Origin: Wuchereria bancrofti
Taxonomy: Eukaryota; Nematoda; Chromadorea; Rhabditida; Onchocercidae
Assembly: GCA_005281725.1 (NCBI GenBank)
Contig: SSBO01000003.1
Location: forward strand, 829,396-893,395
DNA length: 64,000 nucleotides
Direction of reading: 5' to 3'
Below are positions 1-13,621 of this stretch, in pieces (the stretch's first letter is position 1; the number at the start of each line of letters is the position of its first letter). A program made the translations under genes and the position numbers. The notes under the pieces are model-generated. The model had not been told where the DNA came from. It did no database searches and saw nothing but the letters and a program-made list of their open reading frames with translations.

Positions 1-812
1 GTTTCCATGAAATGAGAACATAAAGTTCATATCAAAAGTTCAACATTAATTAATCCAATTCAATTACTTTTACTAATATCAAAAATGAGCTAAAAAAATT
101 GAAAGAATAAAGTGAAAAACCACTTGTTTTCTTGATCATAAATGATTGCTTGAAAAAAAGAAAAATGATAAGTTTAAATAAGGTTAGTATTTCAGGATAA
201 ATATATCAGTACAAATTCTTTTTATTTTATTTTATTTTTTGATTATGCATAATATAAGTGAGTTTTATTATCAAATTATGAAGTAGAATACAATCAACTG
301 CTAAAATTCAGACAAACAATGCTTGCGCTATATAAGCAAATTATAGAGTTACATAAAATTAATTAATTAAACGATACTATTAAGCAAATAACTCTTTGCA
401 ATGAATGTATGACGACAATAATAATCGATCTTATTATTAGATAAAACTATTATGAGTAATACATGAAGTAAATAAAATAATTAGCTGCAAAAATAAGCGA
501 AAAGAAATGTTTATCATTCTTTGATCTATCATAGGTATTCCTGAATTTGGCTAAAAATTCAAAAGAGAAAATTACATTTACTCGTTTCATTACATAATAT
601 AATTAATCCTTTCTCAACTTTACGAGCTTAGAATCTCATCAAATATCAATGACTTTCTATAGTAACAACAAAGATTTAAAAAAAATTTTTTTTTTTTTTT
701 TGCAACTTTTAAGAATCCTTTCAAGTTTTGATAGTTATTTCAACGATAGGGCAAGAAAAAAAAAGTGGTGGAACTATCAAGAAAAGTTAAAAATGCAAAA
801 ATGTTACATAAC

Positions 813-882
813 AATTGATTAATGATTAGTGACTAATGATTAATGATTAGTGACTAATGATTAATGATTAATGATTAATGAC
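813..882. repeat. Short tandem repeat of taatgattagtgac-like units
   Basis: The motif taatgatt alternating with agtgactaatgatt is repeated head to tail several times, ending in three plain taatgat units. It is an imperfect microsatellite with no coding content. Confidence 0.8.
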
Positions 883-1589
883 GTAATCATTTCTACAATC
901 GTTTTTGCTAGCATCATTTCCTTCATGCTACTTCAATTCCTTTTTTCTGGCTAGCTAATAAATCACATTCGGCCCTAACATTTTTAGAAGTATTGATTTA
1001 TGCTTTGGAGTTACTGTATCCCTCTATCAAACGGAATTAATGGATTTATTTTCCGGATTTATTATTTACAACTCACGACATACTCGTTGACATGTGTCCA
1101 AATTTCGAATTCCATATGTTTGTTCTTAGCAATGTCTGCTTTTTACGTCACTGCTCAATTTTGCTCAGTGAAACTTAAAATCAATCTATTTTGGCCAAAA
1201 AATGATTTGTCAATCAAAAGAAGTGAATGAATATTTTGCACAGTGACAGGACAATTTAAACTATGATAGATGAAAAATAAAACTTTTAAAAAAAAAAATC
1301 ATTTTTCATACACAGAAAACAAAAAGATTTTAAAAAATAAATTCTTGGAACTTTAAAAAAATTCAAAGTTCTTAGTTTTAAAAACAAACATTCCATGTTT
1401 TAGCTCCAATTAATTAGTCAAGTAACAAAAGTGATCTAAAATCATTAAATACTTCAAGTTTTGAATGATTATTTCAAATGCAATGATAATGAAGAAAACA
1501 TTTAACATACAGACACGATCACAATGCAAGAGTGAAATTTTAGCAAGTTAGAAAATTTTTAGCAAAGAAAGCACCGCAAACAGGATGCG

Positions 1590-1695
1590 ATATGCAAGAA
1601 ATGTCGTGGCATGCAAGATGCAGGCAGAATCGTGATATGCAAGATGCAGGAAAGAGTTGTGTGGTATGCAAAGTGCAAAAAGGAATCGTGATATG
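1590..1695. repeat. Imperfect repeat of atgcaagatgcagg-like units
   Basis: The words atgcaagatgcagg, gatatgcaagatgcagg and gtatgcaaagtgc recur about every 25-45 bases, with aatcgtgatatgc occurring twice. This looks like a degenerate tandem repeat. No coding function is seen. Confidence 0.55.
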
Positions 1696-3450
1696 CTACT
1701 CACTCAACATCCTACGATTTAAAAATTAATTCGTTAAATTAAAAGCAAATTACAATTACTGATTTTGTTTTAATGACTTGCAATACATCTAAGTATTTCA
1801 ATATTTTAAATGCAATAAAAAGACAGGTAAGCGACAAAGAGTGGAAATTATGAAAGAGAAGTGACAAAAATTATGTATATATATATCGATTTGAAAAAGT
1901 TATAAGGATAATTGCTCCTTTTCTTTTTATCATATTTTAATCCTTCTCAATTTTTTCGTAGCTGTTGCAATGACATCATTCCATTTCATTTAGTTCTTTA
2001 AAAATTGAATTTCTACTGTTTCAGTTTTGCTTTTTTGTCACTCATTCATTTACTGGACTTTTCCCATATATTAATATGAATACATATATATATAGAATAT
2101 TTGAAAAAAAAATTTTTTTCAACAAACTTTTGTCTTTTATGAAAGTTAACTTTAAACAGAGCTTAATGTGTCACTCTCATTTCATTTCATTTTCTCGACA
2201 TTTTGTAATGAATGAAGAATGAGGTGCAAATTTGTCATGAATTAATATTACAAAAATGTAATGATCAAATGTAAATGTTGTAGTTGTAGGATAATGAAAG
2301 GTAAAGGTGTAATCTTTGCTTTAATACTTTCTGTTAATCTCATTATAATTTCCATTATTATAAGGTAATCTCAAAAATTGAAAAAAAAATGGATTAAAAA
2401 ACTTTATATTTGGATATATAGAGAAGTTGATAGTAGTTTAAATTTCATATAGTTTCAAGTAAATTAATTAAAATATACTTTGCATGAATGATTTTTCATC
2501 CTATCAGCTAAAATGTAAGATAATAAATTTTAGAAATTACATAGTATCGTTCATCATTAAATGATAGTTCATATCAAAATGAATTTACGTTGTAGTGAGA
2601 ATAAAAATAAAGTATAAGAATAGTGGAAAAAATAAATTAGAATATATCAGCCTTCAATTTTAGCTTTTTAAACACAAAGAATCTTAAATGGAATTCTAAT
2701 GACTAAACTAAACTTAAGCAATGTTTAAGAATTCATTATGATAGCGAGAGCTAAATCCATCAATTGATGGATTCTCTTCTTCAATATTTATATTTTCCAT
2801 AGACTTTTTAAAAGTTTTGAAGCAAAAATTTCCGCGCATTAATTCAAATTCATAAGCCATAAGCTCGACAATGCATCAATTCATAAAAAAAGCATTTTTC
2901 TTTGCAATAATGCTTCTACGAACGAAAATGCATTTAAATCTTTCTTACACTGTCACATCAAAAAAAAAAAAATGGAACAGAAATAGAATAGTGATACCTA
3001 ATTTTTGTTGATAATTTCATATCAACAACATGAATTTATCAAAAAAAGCTTTCATTTGAATTAGATCAGTTGCGAGTTTAGATTTTATAAAATATAAAGT
3101 ATAATTCAGTCCCTCTTACATTGCATTCTTATTTGGTCGTCGTATGATCTCGCGAACTCTTTGACAAAAAGAATATTTGATTAAAAAGACATTTTATTTG
3201 TCCTCTTGCTAAATCGAAATTTTTATAAATTTTACCTTCAGTTCTTATAATGATAGATTTTAGTCCATTTTAAAATTTTAGCTTAAGAAAACGATAAAAA
3301 ATAATATTCTGTACATAGGCAATGTCATAAGGAAAAGAATATTAAAAAAATATGAAAACATAAGAAATAAAAAAATAACATATTCAAAAAAAAAAAAAAA
3401 ACAAAATCTGAAAATAAAGACATAAAAGATGAAAACTCTAAGATTCGACT

Positions 3451-3786
3451 TCAAGTTTTTCTTTTTTTTTTTTTCCTTTTTTGGAAATTTGAACAGACCG
3501 GTGCATAAATGATGATAAGATGATCGCAGTATGGACAGCAACAACAGCGACAGCTCTGATCACAGTAGCGACATTCGCCAATAAGCGGCATTTCACTTGA
3601 AGCGCTTGATTTAGAATGCGCTAACTGACCGGGCCACGAGGAATAATAATCCACTCGTGGTGTCACCTCAGAACAACTTCGCATCATTGTTGTTTTCTTG
3701 TTGTATAGATTATGTTGAGAATGATCTGATTGATTACTATCATCCAGTGTTTCATTTCTGGTGATCCCTTTTGAGGTTGATGACAT
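3451..3786 (-). CDS. Hypothetical protein with Cys-rich C-terminal cluster (probable first exon)
   Basis: An open frame of 111 codons starts at an ATG at 3786. I do not recognise the protein. The first 70 residues are polar and rich in Ser, Thr, Asn and His (MSSTSKGITRNETLDDS at the N-terminus). They are followed by a striking cysteine cluster, ECRYCDQSCRCCCCPYCDH, then a short hydrophobic run, IIIYAPVC. Codon usage is mixed and coding-like, unlike the surrounding AT-rich DNA. The frame ends in a poly-Lys stretch encoded by a poly-T run. The real exon may therefore stop earlier, for example at the possible donor after YAP near 3499. The Cys pattern could bind metal or be palmitoylated; that is inference only. 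No partner exon was identified to its left. It could also be an exon of the PDE3-like gene on the same strand. Confidence 0.5.
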   Translation of the reverse strand: MSSTSKGITRNETLDDSNQSDHSQHNLYNKKTTMMRSCSEVTPRVDYYSSWPGQLAHSKSSASSEMPLIGECRYCDQSCRCCCCPYCDHLIIIYAPVCSNFQKRKKKKRKT

Positions 3787-6700
3787 TTTTGAGTTTCCGA
3801 AAGAATTTCAGGAAATTCAAGCGATAGAAGTTTTCGCTTAATTGTTTATTTCCAGCTACGCAGTACTTAGAAGACAATTGGAACTAAGTAAAATTTCATT
3901 TGTTAGCTGAAAATTGAAATCCCACTTTAGGTATTATTAATGTCCAATAACAATCACCACAGTTGACAGTAGAGAATCAATCAAAGCCAAGTGGCGATTA
4001 GGCTTAGCAGCTATTAATATGAATGAATATGCACGCCTAAGTATCGGTGATACATTTATTGTTGAATTTCTTTCCTGAAGAAGGTTAGACAGCGCTAAGG
4101 ATCAAATTTAAAAATAAACAAACCAAATAGAAATTATTAAGCTTCATTATTCAATGTTTATATTTTTGTTGAATAATTCAAAATGAACCAAATAAAAATA
4201 GCTGTTAATATGAAAACAACAAAATAATATTAATCCATTAACGATTACATTTAAGTTAATACAATAAAATTTACAATAAAATTTTAGTTTCTTGTTTATT
4301 AAGATAGAGCATAACGATCATATTAATATGCAATAATTCTTGCAAAATCTGTCCTTTTTATTATCACATAAAATTAAACTAAGTTTTTAATATTACTGCT
4401 CATAGCGTTAATTACGGATAATGAACAGAAATGATTTTAAGAAAAATGAACTCTAATAAGATAACAAAATTTCCTGACTAAATTCTCAGGTATGCATCCA
4501 TCTTGAACAGAAAAGTTGAAATTTTCTATACATTTATGGGATGCATATGTATATATAGGCTATATTCTGTACACAGCAAATTTCTCAAGTAGCCAGGTAA
4601 GCTCTTTGTTCAAATGAATTCAAAAATATGATCGCGAGAAAGACAACTAACTATTGAAGAGAGTATAATAAGCTTATTATTCATCAAAAGCGCTTTAACA
4701 AATTTTCTAAAAGAAATATTGGTTAAATTTCCTATACTTCAAATACCTATGGAATTACGCCGAAAGCAACAACGTTTAGCAGCAATACCTTTTTGAATAA
4801 AGCTATCAAAAATGAAAAATTATTATAAAGGTAATAACGTAGGTATTATTTTGCAAACAAATATCACATAGGTATTACTTTTCTTTTTTTCATCATTTCA
4901 TTTGAGTTATAATTGCTATGTTTTTTTTGCTATGTTTTACTGCATTACAAATCTTACGTATCATTGTTACGTGATCTTGTGCAGTAGTAGCAAATGCAAT
5001 TTCAGGTAATGACAAATGAGTCTACGTGAGGGAAAACAATAACTTTGAAAAATATATGGTGGAGCATATATAGCAAAAGCAAAGTGACAAATAAGAGTGG
5101 CAAACTATGTTTAGAAGATGAGTCTCGGATTCTTTTTTTTTTTTTTTTTTTTTTTTGGTATAGAATGAAGTAAGAATTAAACAAAAGCAACACAAGCCGA
5201 TACATGCAACTTGACCAACCAAATAATGAAATGTAGAGAAGAAAGAAAGATGAAGGAGTGAAGAGAGAAGGAATGAAAAAGGTATGTTAGGTATTCATTA
5301 CCTCCAATAAATATTATTCGAATCATTGAAAGCCATAATTCAGCGATAATGAGGACAATTATTGTTGCCTGAATATATTTGTCTTAACATGTGATAATTT
5401 ATTGATCGTTTACGCCCCAAAGAACACAAGAATAAATTATTAAGCAGATGATAGCTAATGATAATGATAATTGCTATGTATTCTATCATCATTAATGTGA
5501 CAAATTGCTAAGCACATACATCCTATCATTAATTTAGACAATGGCAATAATTTGATTATTTATTACTTGATACTTATTATTATCATTGTTATAATGATAG
5601 TAATTATTATTATTAATATTTATTATTATTGTTATTATTATTACTATTATTATTATTAGTACTCTTATTACTATTGATACTTATTATTATTATTAGTATT
5701 AGCATTGTCATTATTATTATCATTAGCATTAGTATTATCATTATTATTTATTACTAATTATTATTAGTATATATTATTAACATTAGTATTTATTACTAAT
5801 GTTATTAATATTATTTACAGGAGATATTCACGGCTATGATAATATCTTAGTGTTAAAGAATAGGTGAGTTCTTTTAATGATAAGAATGATAATAAAATGA
5901 GAAAGATAACAAAGAAAGCTGATAAAGTATGTTGTCTACCGGATGCGTTGTGTGTAATCTTACTGATAATTCTTCAACATTCTTCTCATCTTTCCTCTCT
6001 GCTTTTTTTATAACTGCTTTTTCTCTTTCTTATCATCTTTTACCACTTTTCATTTCTCATCTATTTGACTAACTCTTGATGAAATCTCGAATCTCAATCC
6101 AGACAACTAGTGAGTGAGTCATGCTAACCACAACCGACCATATCAACAGCAATATTTGTTTGACTCACTTAACTTCTTTTGAATTTATCAGCTAAAGATA
6201 TTTAATCCATCTCATTGAGAGTCTGTGCCTACTGCAGAAATAATTTTAATAATCCGATTTCTGCTTTCTTCACTAAGCTCATACTTCAGAATGGAATCCG
6301 GTCAAGTAGAAAGACCGATATTTCGGGAAGTAGTGACTTTCTACTTTGTCTTTTTGTTGTTCTCATTTATCTTTAAGAGCATAAATTTTCCATAAATCCT
6401 CCTAAACAGTTCATTGCAAGAGTTAAACAGTGCGGGGCGCAAAATAGATATTTGCTTCAGAGATTATTAGTAATGGTTGTAGAGCAGCGAGTATATTTAA
6501 TGAATGGTAACTAACAATTAGATTATGTACGGTAGTTTGATATTTTATCGCTAACTTGAAGAGATGACAAGGGGACGAGAGGACACTTCTATTGACCTTA
6601 ACCAATTTGACAGATCCATGATAAATTATTTATGGTTATAATGGTTGACTTAGTTCTCCTCTTCTCTTTTTCCGCGGATTTATTTTTTGAATTTATATAA

Positions 6701-9700
6701 AGAATCAAGGTTTCTTTATTTAAGAGAAAAGTTAAGCTATGATAAATAGGTCACTTACATATTCAGTGAGAAAGATGACAATTTTATTCATTTGAAAAAA
6801 TCATTTACTTTTAAGGTCAATATTTCACATCTTTTTTGGCAACGAGTTAAAAATGTCTGAGAAATTTCTTTCTATAAAGTCAATTATAAAATAATTTAAA
6901 ATGTCATTTATAATTTATCCAATAAGATTCTTGGATTCTTTTTTTATCATTTGAGAATAGTTAAATTGAGATAAAAAAAATTGAAAGAAACAACAAACAT
7001 GAAAATATACTCTAATAATTGTGTGAAACAAGTTATTGCAATCTCTGATATTTCCTTTCTTAATCTCTTTTTCCTTCCTCTCTACATTCTCATCTACCAG
7101 GTGAATTTAAAAAAGGATCATATTTTGAAAGTTCAATAATTCATTAATGTCAAATCCTTAACAAATACTTTTTTATTACCCAATTACTCGTTCAGTTTAA
7201 TCCAGTAGGTGGTTTTCCTCTTCTCTCCCCACTTATTAATGATGTCCAACTTACTTGTTATTAGTTGATCACACAATCCTTCTCAACCGCGAAATACAAC
7301 ACGACATGCAGCAAAGTTCCGCGTGAATAGTTTTATAAAAATGAATAGTTTTTATATATTTTTTTTTAAATTTATGTGCTCAAATGACTACATGAGAATA
7401 TTCCTTCATCATTGCACGACTTCAAAATTTAAGGAAAAAATTCAAGTGATATTAGTTGGAAATGTAAAATTATTCATGAATGAAGTATATTGCACGTTCA
7501 GTTTTGCATTAATTTATATGCTAAAATGATTGCAATAGAAAGAATGTAAAAGAAATTGCTGATATAAAGTTGCTATTTTTTTATGAGATGACACATTATT
7601 ATCTTCCTGTAGGTCTCATTTTCATTTCCATTCTATGAAACTAATTGATTCATTCATTTTAATGAATACAAAAAATATACATATGCCATTTTATTATTTT
7701 CTATCCCAGTGATCTAAAACTTTTGATTAGTTTACAGTTCCAATCTGATAATATGCAACAAAAAATTTTCATTATCATAAGCCGTGTGCACCCATGCATA
7801 TCACATAAAACATATACATGCAACTGTATACACCCATCTAAGATACATCGTTTTTAATTTATCATTTTTCCTAGTGAACAACGATGACTTTAATAAATTG
7901 TGCTACTAAGAAGAAATAGCTTAGAATTACAATGAAGTTGGCTATTGAAAAAACAAAAAATAAAAAGAATTATAAGTTGAAGAAATAAGCAAAGTGAAAA
8001 ATGACTTTCGATAACATACAAGTATTACTTGCATTACATAGCAATTCTGTAAATTTGAATTTTGTACTTTCAAAAAATTAAAAATGATTAAGATGATCAT
8101 CATTATTATTAACACAGGCTGGTTTAGGAAAATCAAAGATCGTCATTGCCACTTATGAGACTTATTAGTTAAATTTTGTTTAGTGCGTGAGTTTTACAAG
8201 TTATTGCAATTAATGAGACCAGAACAGATGAACTGTTTTTCTTAACAATCTAATACAACATGTAAAAATTATGAATTCATTAATCGATGAGTGATATGAA
8301 AATGAATCCATACATAGCGGAAGATATTTGAGATTGCAAAACTATTCCTTAATGGTTAAATTAAATTAAAAAATCATAGTATTAGATTATAAACTTATAC
8401 AGTTTTCTTACAATTATGTAAGAAAGTTATGAAAGTTAAGTGAGAAGTTCATGAATTCGAAAGCATATGTAAATTTAGACAAAAGTTATCATTGTCGCAT
8501 ATCTATTTCCAAATATTTTCAAGGACATAGCGACACAGAAGATTAATTGGAAATTGGAAATCTTTGCAGCATCCCTTGCACACAATGAGTGAGTGTGTGT
8601 GTGTGTTATTCTAGTAAGATAAGAAGATTAGTGGTAGAAATAAGTAATTGAAGATAAAAAGTATAGAATGGAGTTGAAAATTTGAAATAAATAACTGAAG
8701 ATAAAAAGTTTAGAAATATACTTTTGAATATGTGCTTCAGACAGTATTTCGCAGAATTAATAAAATTTAAATGTTAATCGACAAAAATTTGTGTGAATAT
8801 AAATATGTATGAGTTAAGCAGTTAAACATATAGAATAAAATAGTAACAGCAAAAAAATATTTTAAAACAGATAATGCTTGAGTCCTTCTCTTCGTCTAGC
8901 ATATATCAAAAGTAAATACTTTGACCTCTGGCCATATTAAAGTAAATAATTCAGTTGCTAATATTATGAGTTTCAGTCGAAAGCATCGTATTTATGTTTC
9001 GTTTATCAGAAGCGTACTGTACTGTTAATAAACATTTCTTTTTCTGCCTTAGCATATTTTCAAAAATAATATTTGACTAGCTCCATTATTCAAAATATTA
9101 TCAGAGAAAAGAAGAAAATGTAAAAGACTAGTAAATTGACCTGTCAAACCGGATAACCAATGATACTTAATGTTATCAGAGCATACAACATCCGGATTGG
9201 TTAATATTTCGATCGTAGTTATTAATGATAAGTTTCAATGAGAAGGAGAACAAAATAACGAAATCAAATAATCATTTTAAAATTTGAATAAACTGGCATA
9301 TTACTTACAGCTTTGAATACTTTTTTCTTTTTATTTTTTTGAAGAAAAGCCTTTCACTTAAGAAGTGTAACAGATATTATAAGAATAAAATATTTTTTTA
9401 GCTTATTCATTTTATCAGTAAGTGCCAAAAATGAAAATTATTGTCCTAGTAAATTATTATCTAGTTTAGTAAAATCTGTTCAGATTTCAGTGCAGAATGG
9501 ATGTTTATTTGCCATTGAAGTTTATAAACACAGAAGTAAGTGCAATTTTTAACTTAATGACGTAAGCAAAACAACAAGTAAGGAAGGAGTGTATGAATTC
9601 ATTCGATATCCTCTCACCAACTATAACTTCATTTCCTTTTTTCCTTCTCAACAGAAATGAAAACCACACAAAGCATATCTTTAGAAGGAAGAGACAATTA

Positions 9701-10506
9701 TTTCAAAGGAAAGCTTCCATGATGTGATTTTAATTGAAATGAGAAAATAAAGAAAAAGGAAGAAAAAAAGGTTAAAAAAAAAATAGAATAAAAAGTAAAA
9801 GTAAAAAATAGGAAGAAAGAAAAAACAAAATTGAGTGAAAATGAAAATGAAAAAAAAAAAGGAAGATAAAAAAAGAGGGAAATTTTAATTTTCCGACCAT
9901 TTTTACCATTGTGAATTTTGATCTATTTTTGAATCTTTCACCCAAAAATGAAAAGAAACATAAGAATATTTATTCTCTACTTTTTTCTTGCTATTTGTTT
10001 TGTTTTTATTCATTCGCTTTTTACTTCTATTTTTTTTTTCTTGTTAAGTAATATTTTCTTGATATCAAAATATTTGAGAGAAACTAAACAATAGCAAAAA
10101 TGAATTTATCCAGTTTCAAAATTTTTTAACTTATAAATAAACGATTCATTATCCCAATATGATTAATTAGAAAATGTGGTTAGTTACTGGTATTTTTAAA
10201 GTTCATAATGTAAAACATAATTTATTTTGCATAGGTTTGTCTTTTAGAATAAAACGACACTTTTTTTCACAATTAAAAAATGAAAGAAAAGATTTGCAAA
10301 GCATGTAATTCTAAAAAAAAAAAAAAAAAAAATGATATTCAAATTTTTCAAGGGGAGTAGAATGCTGAGCTTATGAATTAAGAAGTATAACAAAATTTAA
10401 CTATTGCTAAAGAAGAAACTATGCAATCTAACAAATATCCAAGATGATCGCTTGCATATCAAATTCTTAAATCCCTTTGAAAATAGTCCTATTTGGAACA
10501 ACTAAC
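3787..10506. other. Gene-poor AT-rich stretch
   Basis: No exon was supported here. It contains ATT-type microsatellite sequence at 5560-5822 and many homopolymers. If the PDE3-like gene continues leftward, part of this could be intron. I searched the minus strand by eye for the HD-domain histidine/aspartate motifs of phosphodiesterases and found none. Confidence 0.55.
5560..5822. repeat. ATT/ATC-type trinucleotide-rich microsatellite
   Basis: A run of attattatt, attagtatt and attatcatt triplets forms a degenerate trinucleotide microsatellite about 260 bases long. It has no coding content. Confidence 0.8.
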
Positions 10507-12990
10507 CGTAGCAACGAGAAGTTGTTCACCACTGTATGGATTTTCTACAACCATTGGAAGACCAAAATCAAAATGCAAATTGATCGATGGCTGTAAAATT
10601 ATAATTTTACCAAATGCTACAATCAATAAGGAATAACAAAATTTCGTTTATCATCATTTCTCGTTAAAAATTTCCATTATTTCATTTTATTTCTGAAAAT
10701 TGCAGAGATGATATCTGCCAGCAAATGCAGATGCAAATGGAAGTTTTGTACAAATGGAAGTTTATGCATAAAAGTATTAGAATATGCATAGATTATGTTT
10801 TGTTTGCATTTGAATGGATGACCTGTGACCTGTGAACTATTGTTGTAAGAATTGAGGAAAAGTTAAAGGGAAAAAAGCAAAATTTAAAAAAAAAAAAATA
10901 AGTGAATACTCTTTGGTGCATTGTGTAACTGTTATTGCATGCAGAGATAAAGCTCAGTTGAGATATTTTTGATGAAATGACAAAGAGAAATGTTGAAAAT
11001 TTTCAGGATAGATAGCATTTTCATAAAGCTCACGTAAATAACGGTCAATTGACACCGATATTTCCTGTTTTTTATTACGATTTTAGTAAAAAATTAAAAA
11101 TTTTTTAATACAAAAAGTTTAAAAATTTGAAATAAAAAGCAAACTGGTTGAGGATTTAGCAAAGTGGCTACTGCTTTCAAGCCTGAAATAACCATTGGCG
11201 GTAAATCCTTATTGGCTAACATTTCTGCTACAAGTCCACGAGCTTCTATCAGGTTACTTTGCAACTGAAAAAAAAAAGGTAAAACGATTACAATAAATCT
11301 ACTTTCCTCCTTTTTTTATTTCAGGAATATAAATATGACATATAATATCAAATGACTGAAATGGAAATATTAATAAGGAAAATATGAATTATTAGCAAAT
11401 ATTTTCACATTTTACTGCCATTTATTTCAAGTATTCTATTTGTGATATGTTATCGTATCAATAATTAAAAAAATATTTGAGAATAAAAAAAACAAAAGTT
11501 AAAAAGTTTTGATATATTATGTCGCATGCTTACCATTACTACTACTCACCAAAATTTAAAACAACAAAAGAGTAAATAAACTGTGCAGAAGAAATTTATA
11601 TTCAATACTTTAAATTATCTTCACATTTATTTATATTTCAAAACATTCATTTCATTATTATGTCAATTACTCTATAAAATGGTTAAACTAGCTAAATTAA
11701 AAATGAAAGAACCAATCTTTGCATTATTTTATAAATTTTTGCAATTTTTAATTTGAAATTAATGTTCTCATGTAATAGCTATGCATAGTAAATTACCAGT
11801 CCTTATATTTCTCGACGAAAGTTGCATTTCAGAAGCTCCCTTAATTTATTGTGATCAAAAATTTGAAATTCAATGATTTATTTATTTTCATTAAAAGATT
11901 TTAATGCTTTTATGAATTTTATTAAGTGAAATTCAATTTCAAAGTAATGCATTTAACATGTAAAGACGACAAAATTGTTTCTTTTTTTCTCATTACAAAA
12001 AATTTTCTGCAATATTCAATAAATTTCAGATATTAATCGTAAACAGAAAATTGTTACTAAAATTGACATTTACTTGTTAAATGATATCTAACTGATTGTT
12101 AAGAAGGTATAATAAGTAACTGTGATTACTATGATAAGCAAAAAATTCAGTGATAATAAGAGGTTGTTCAAATTTATTGTAACTTACAGCAGCTCTGCTT
12201 GCAGCGAAAGCATTCGGACTGACCGGAAGAGAGGTTCGCCTTTGGCGCAAATTGCTCGTTTTCTCTAGGTCGCTGTCGGCGATGGCGGCCAGCCTGTTGA
12301 ATGCTGATGAACCAATTAAACCTGTTTATAATTCAAATTGTACTGAAATCAAGTACCGCATTTGTTTTTATGCTATAATTTTTTTTTTTTTTTTGTCACT
12401 AATGAATATCAAAGCAAAAACAAATTTGGCTTCATTTTACATATACAAATCAGACGTATTTTAATTGATTTTAATCAAGTATGCTTACAAATTAAATGAT
12501 TGATTAATTCATAAATTACTTAATTGCTTCACATCCTTACTCACTTAAATTTTCATCAACTCATTAAGAAAATAATTAATAAATCAATAATAAAATGTTA
12601 ACTGAAACTTTTAGATGAAATTTTTTACTGCAAAACATTATACATTTAAACAAATCTTTTTAAATGAGGCATCTAAAAAAGGCAGCAAAAACAAAAGGAG
12701 AATGTTTTGAAATTGAATAATTTTGCACTCAATTTGTAAAATATCCACTAAATCATACAGATTTACTAGGCTTACCTATATCAATACATCATATTACATT
12801 AATCTTAAAAGTTTATGATCACATTTTAAAAAAATAATTATGAAATACAAATAGACATGAATCATGCAATGAAAATAAATAAACCTGTCGGTACAGTAGG
12901 CTGACCGAATGATACTCGGGTACAGGTAGATATATTAGTTGGTGATAAATTGCCACTTCCGTCTGTTAATCGTCGATTTCGACGAGTTTC
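10507..12990 (-). CDS. PDE3-like cyclic nucleotide phosphodiesterase, N-terminal regulatory part (4 exons, partial)
   Basis: Four minus-strand exons join in frame: 12885-12990, 12188-12321, 11145-11264 and 10507-10590. All have good GT donors and AG acceptors. The third exon reads SNLIEARGLVAEML then LPPMVISGLKAVATLL. This matches the conserved segment upstream of the catalytic domain in animal PDE3 (NEARNMVSDLL...LPPQVISSLRSI). The preceding exons are Ser/Arg-rich (RRNRRLTDGSG; RQRRTSLPVSP), as in the phosphorylated linker of PDE3. The last visible exon has FGLPMVVENPYSGEQL and ends at a donor. PDE3 enzymes hydrolyse cAMP/cGMP and are often membrane-bound through their N-terminus. The catalytic HD domain is not visible, so the gene should continue below 10507, probably off the window. 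The assignment to PDE3 is fairly sure from the one conserved exon; catalytic activity cannot be judged. Confidence 0.72.
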
Positions 12991-13498
12991 CTAAAAATTT
13001 ATAATTAGAATTTCCGATACAAGACAATACATTAACCTGTTGTCAAAATTATTTTTTGATTATTGACCTATGACTCTTTGAAAATCTTAGGAAAGAAATT
13101 ATTCCGGAGAATAACAATGAACAAATTTATAAAAGTGATATTAAGTGTGCATTTTGTATCGAAAGATGCATTTGACATTTTTGGCCTCGATACGCGCAAT
13201 AGACCAATTCCTGATATTTTAACTTAGCAAAAAGATTGAATGAATTTAGTCTGAAAGAAAAGCCTAATTGAAACAGCCATTTAATAAATCGATAGCTAAT
13301 TTATTAAATGCTAAACAAAACAGAAGAATAATAATTCTAGGTAAGTTTATATTTACTTTAGATATCGCCTTTTTAGATAGTTTGAGGTATTTTAATGGTT
13401 GATTAGTTTTATATGTGTGTGTATTTCTAATGCTTTATTCCTAGCGTTTTTTTACTCTAGGTCAATTGATTTAAAAAATCTTCTATTTTTAGTTAAAG

Positions 13499-13621
13499 TC
13501 CAAAAAAAAGTTATACAAAATTTGTTTACACCTGGAAATTATGGTAATGAAAGACTGAGTTCCAAAAAAAGTTATACAAAAGTTGTTTACACCTGGAAAT
13601 TATGGTAATGAAAGACTGAGT
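13499..13621. repeat. Tandem duplication, two copies of about 61 bp
   Basis: Copy one (13499-13560) and copy two (13561-13621) both run from tccaaaaaaa through tttacacctggaaattatgg to gaaagactgagt. They differ by only a few bases, so the duplication is recent. It lies in the presumed PDE3-like intron. Confidence 0.9.

Larger units (their letters stand above)
1..3450. other. AT-rich DNA without recognisable gene
   Basis: The stretch is very AT-rich and holds homopolymer runs and short direct repeats. The open frames present are short and of non-coding composition. I see no exon with both a family match and splice signals. It may be intergenic, or intron of a gene that extends beyond the left edge (the PDE3-like gene on the minus strand is one candidate). 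Confidence 0.6.

Noticed and set aside
6292..6333. Possible plus-strand first exon MESGQVERPIFRE with gtagtg donor
   Set aside because: Only 13 codons, no partner exon found on the plus strand; too little evidence.
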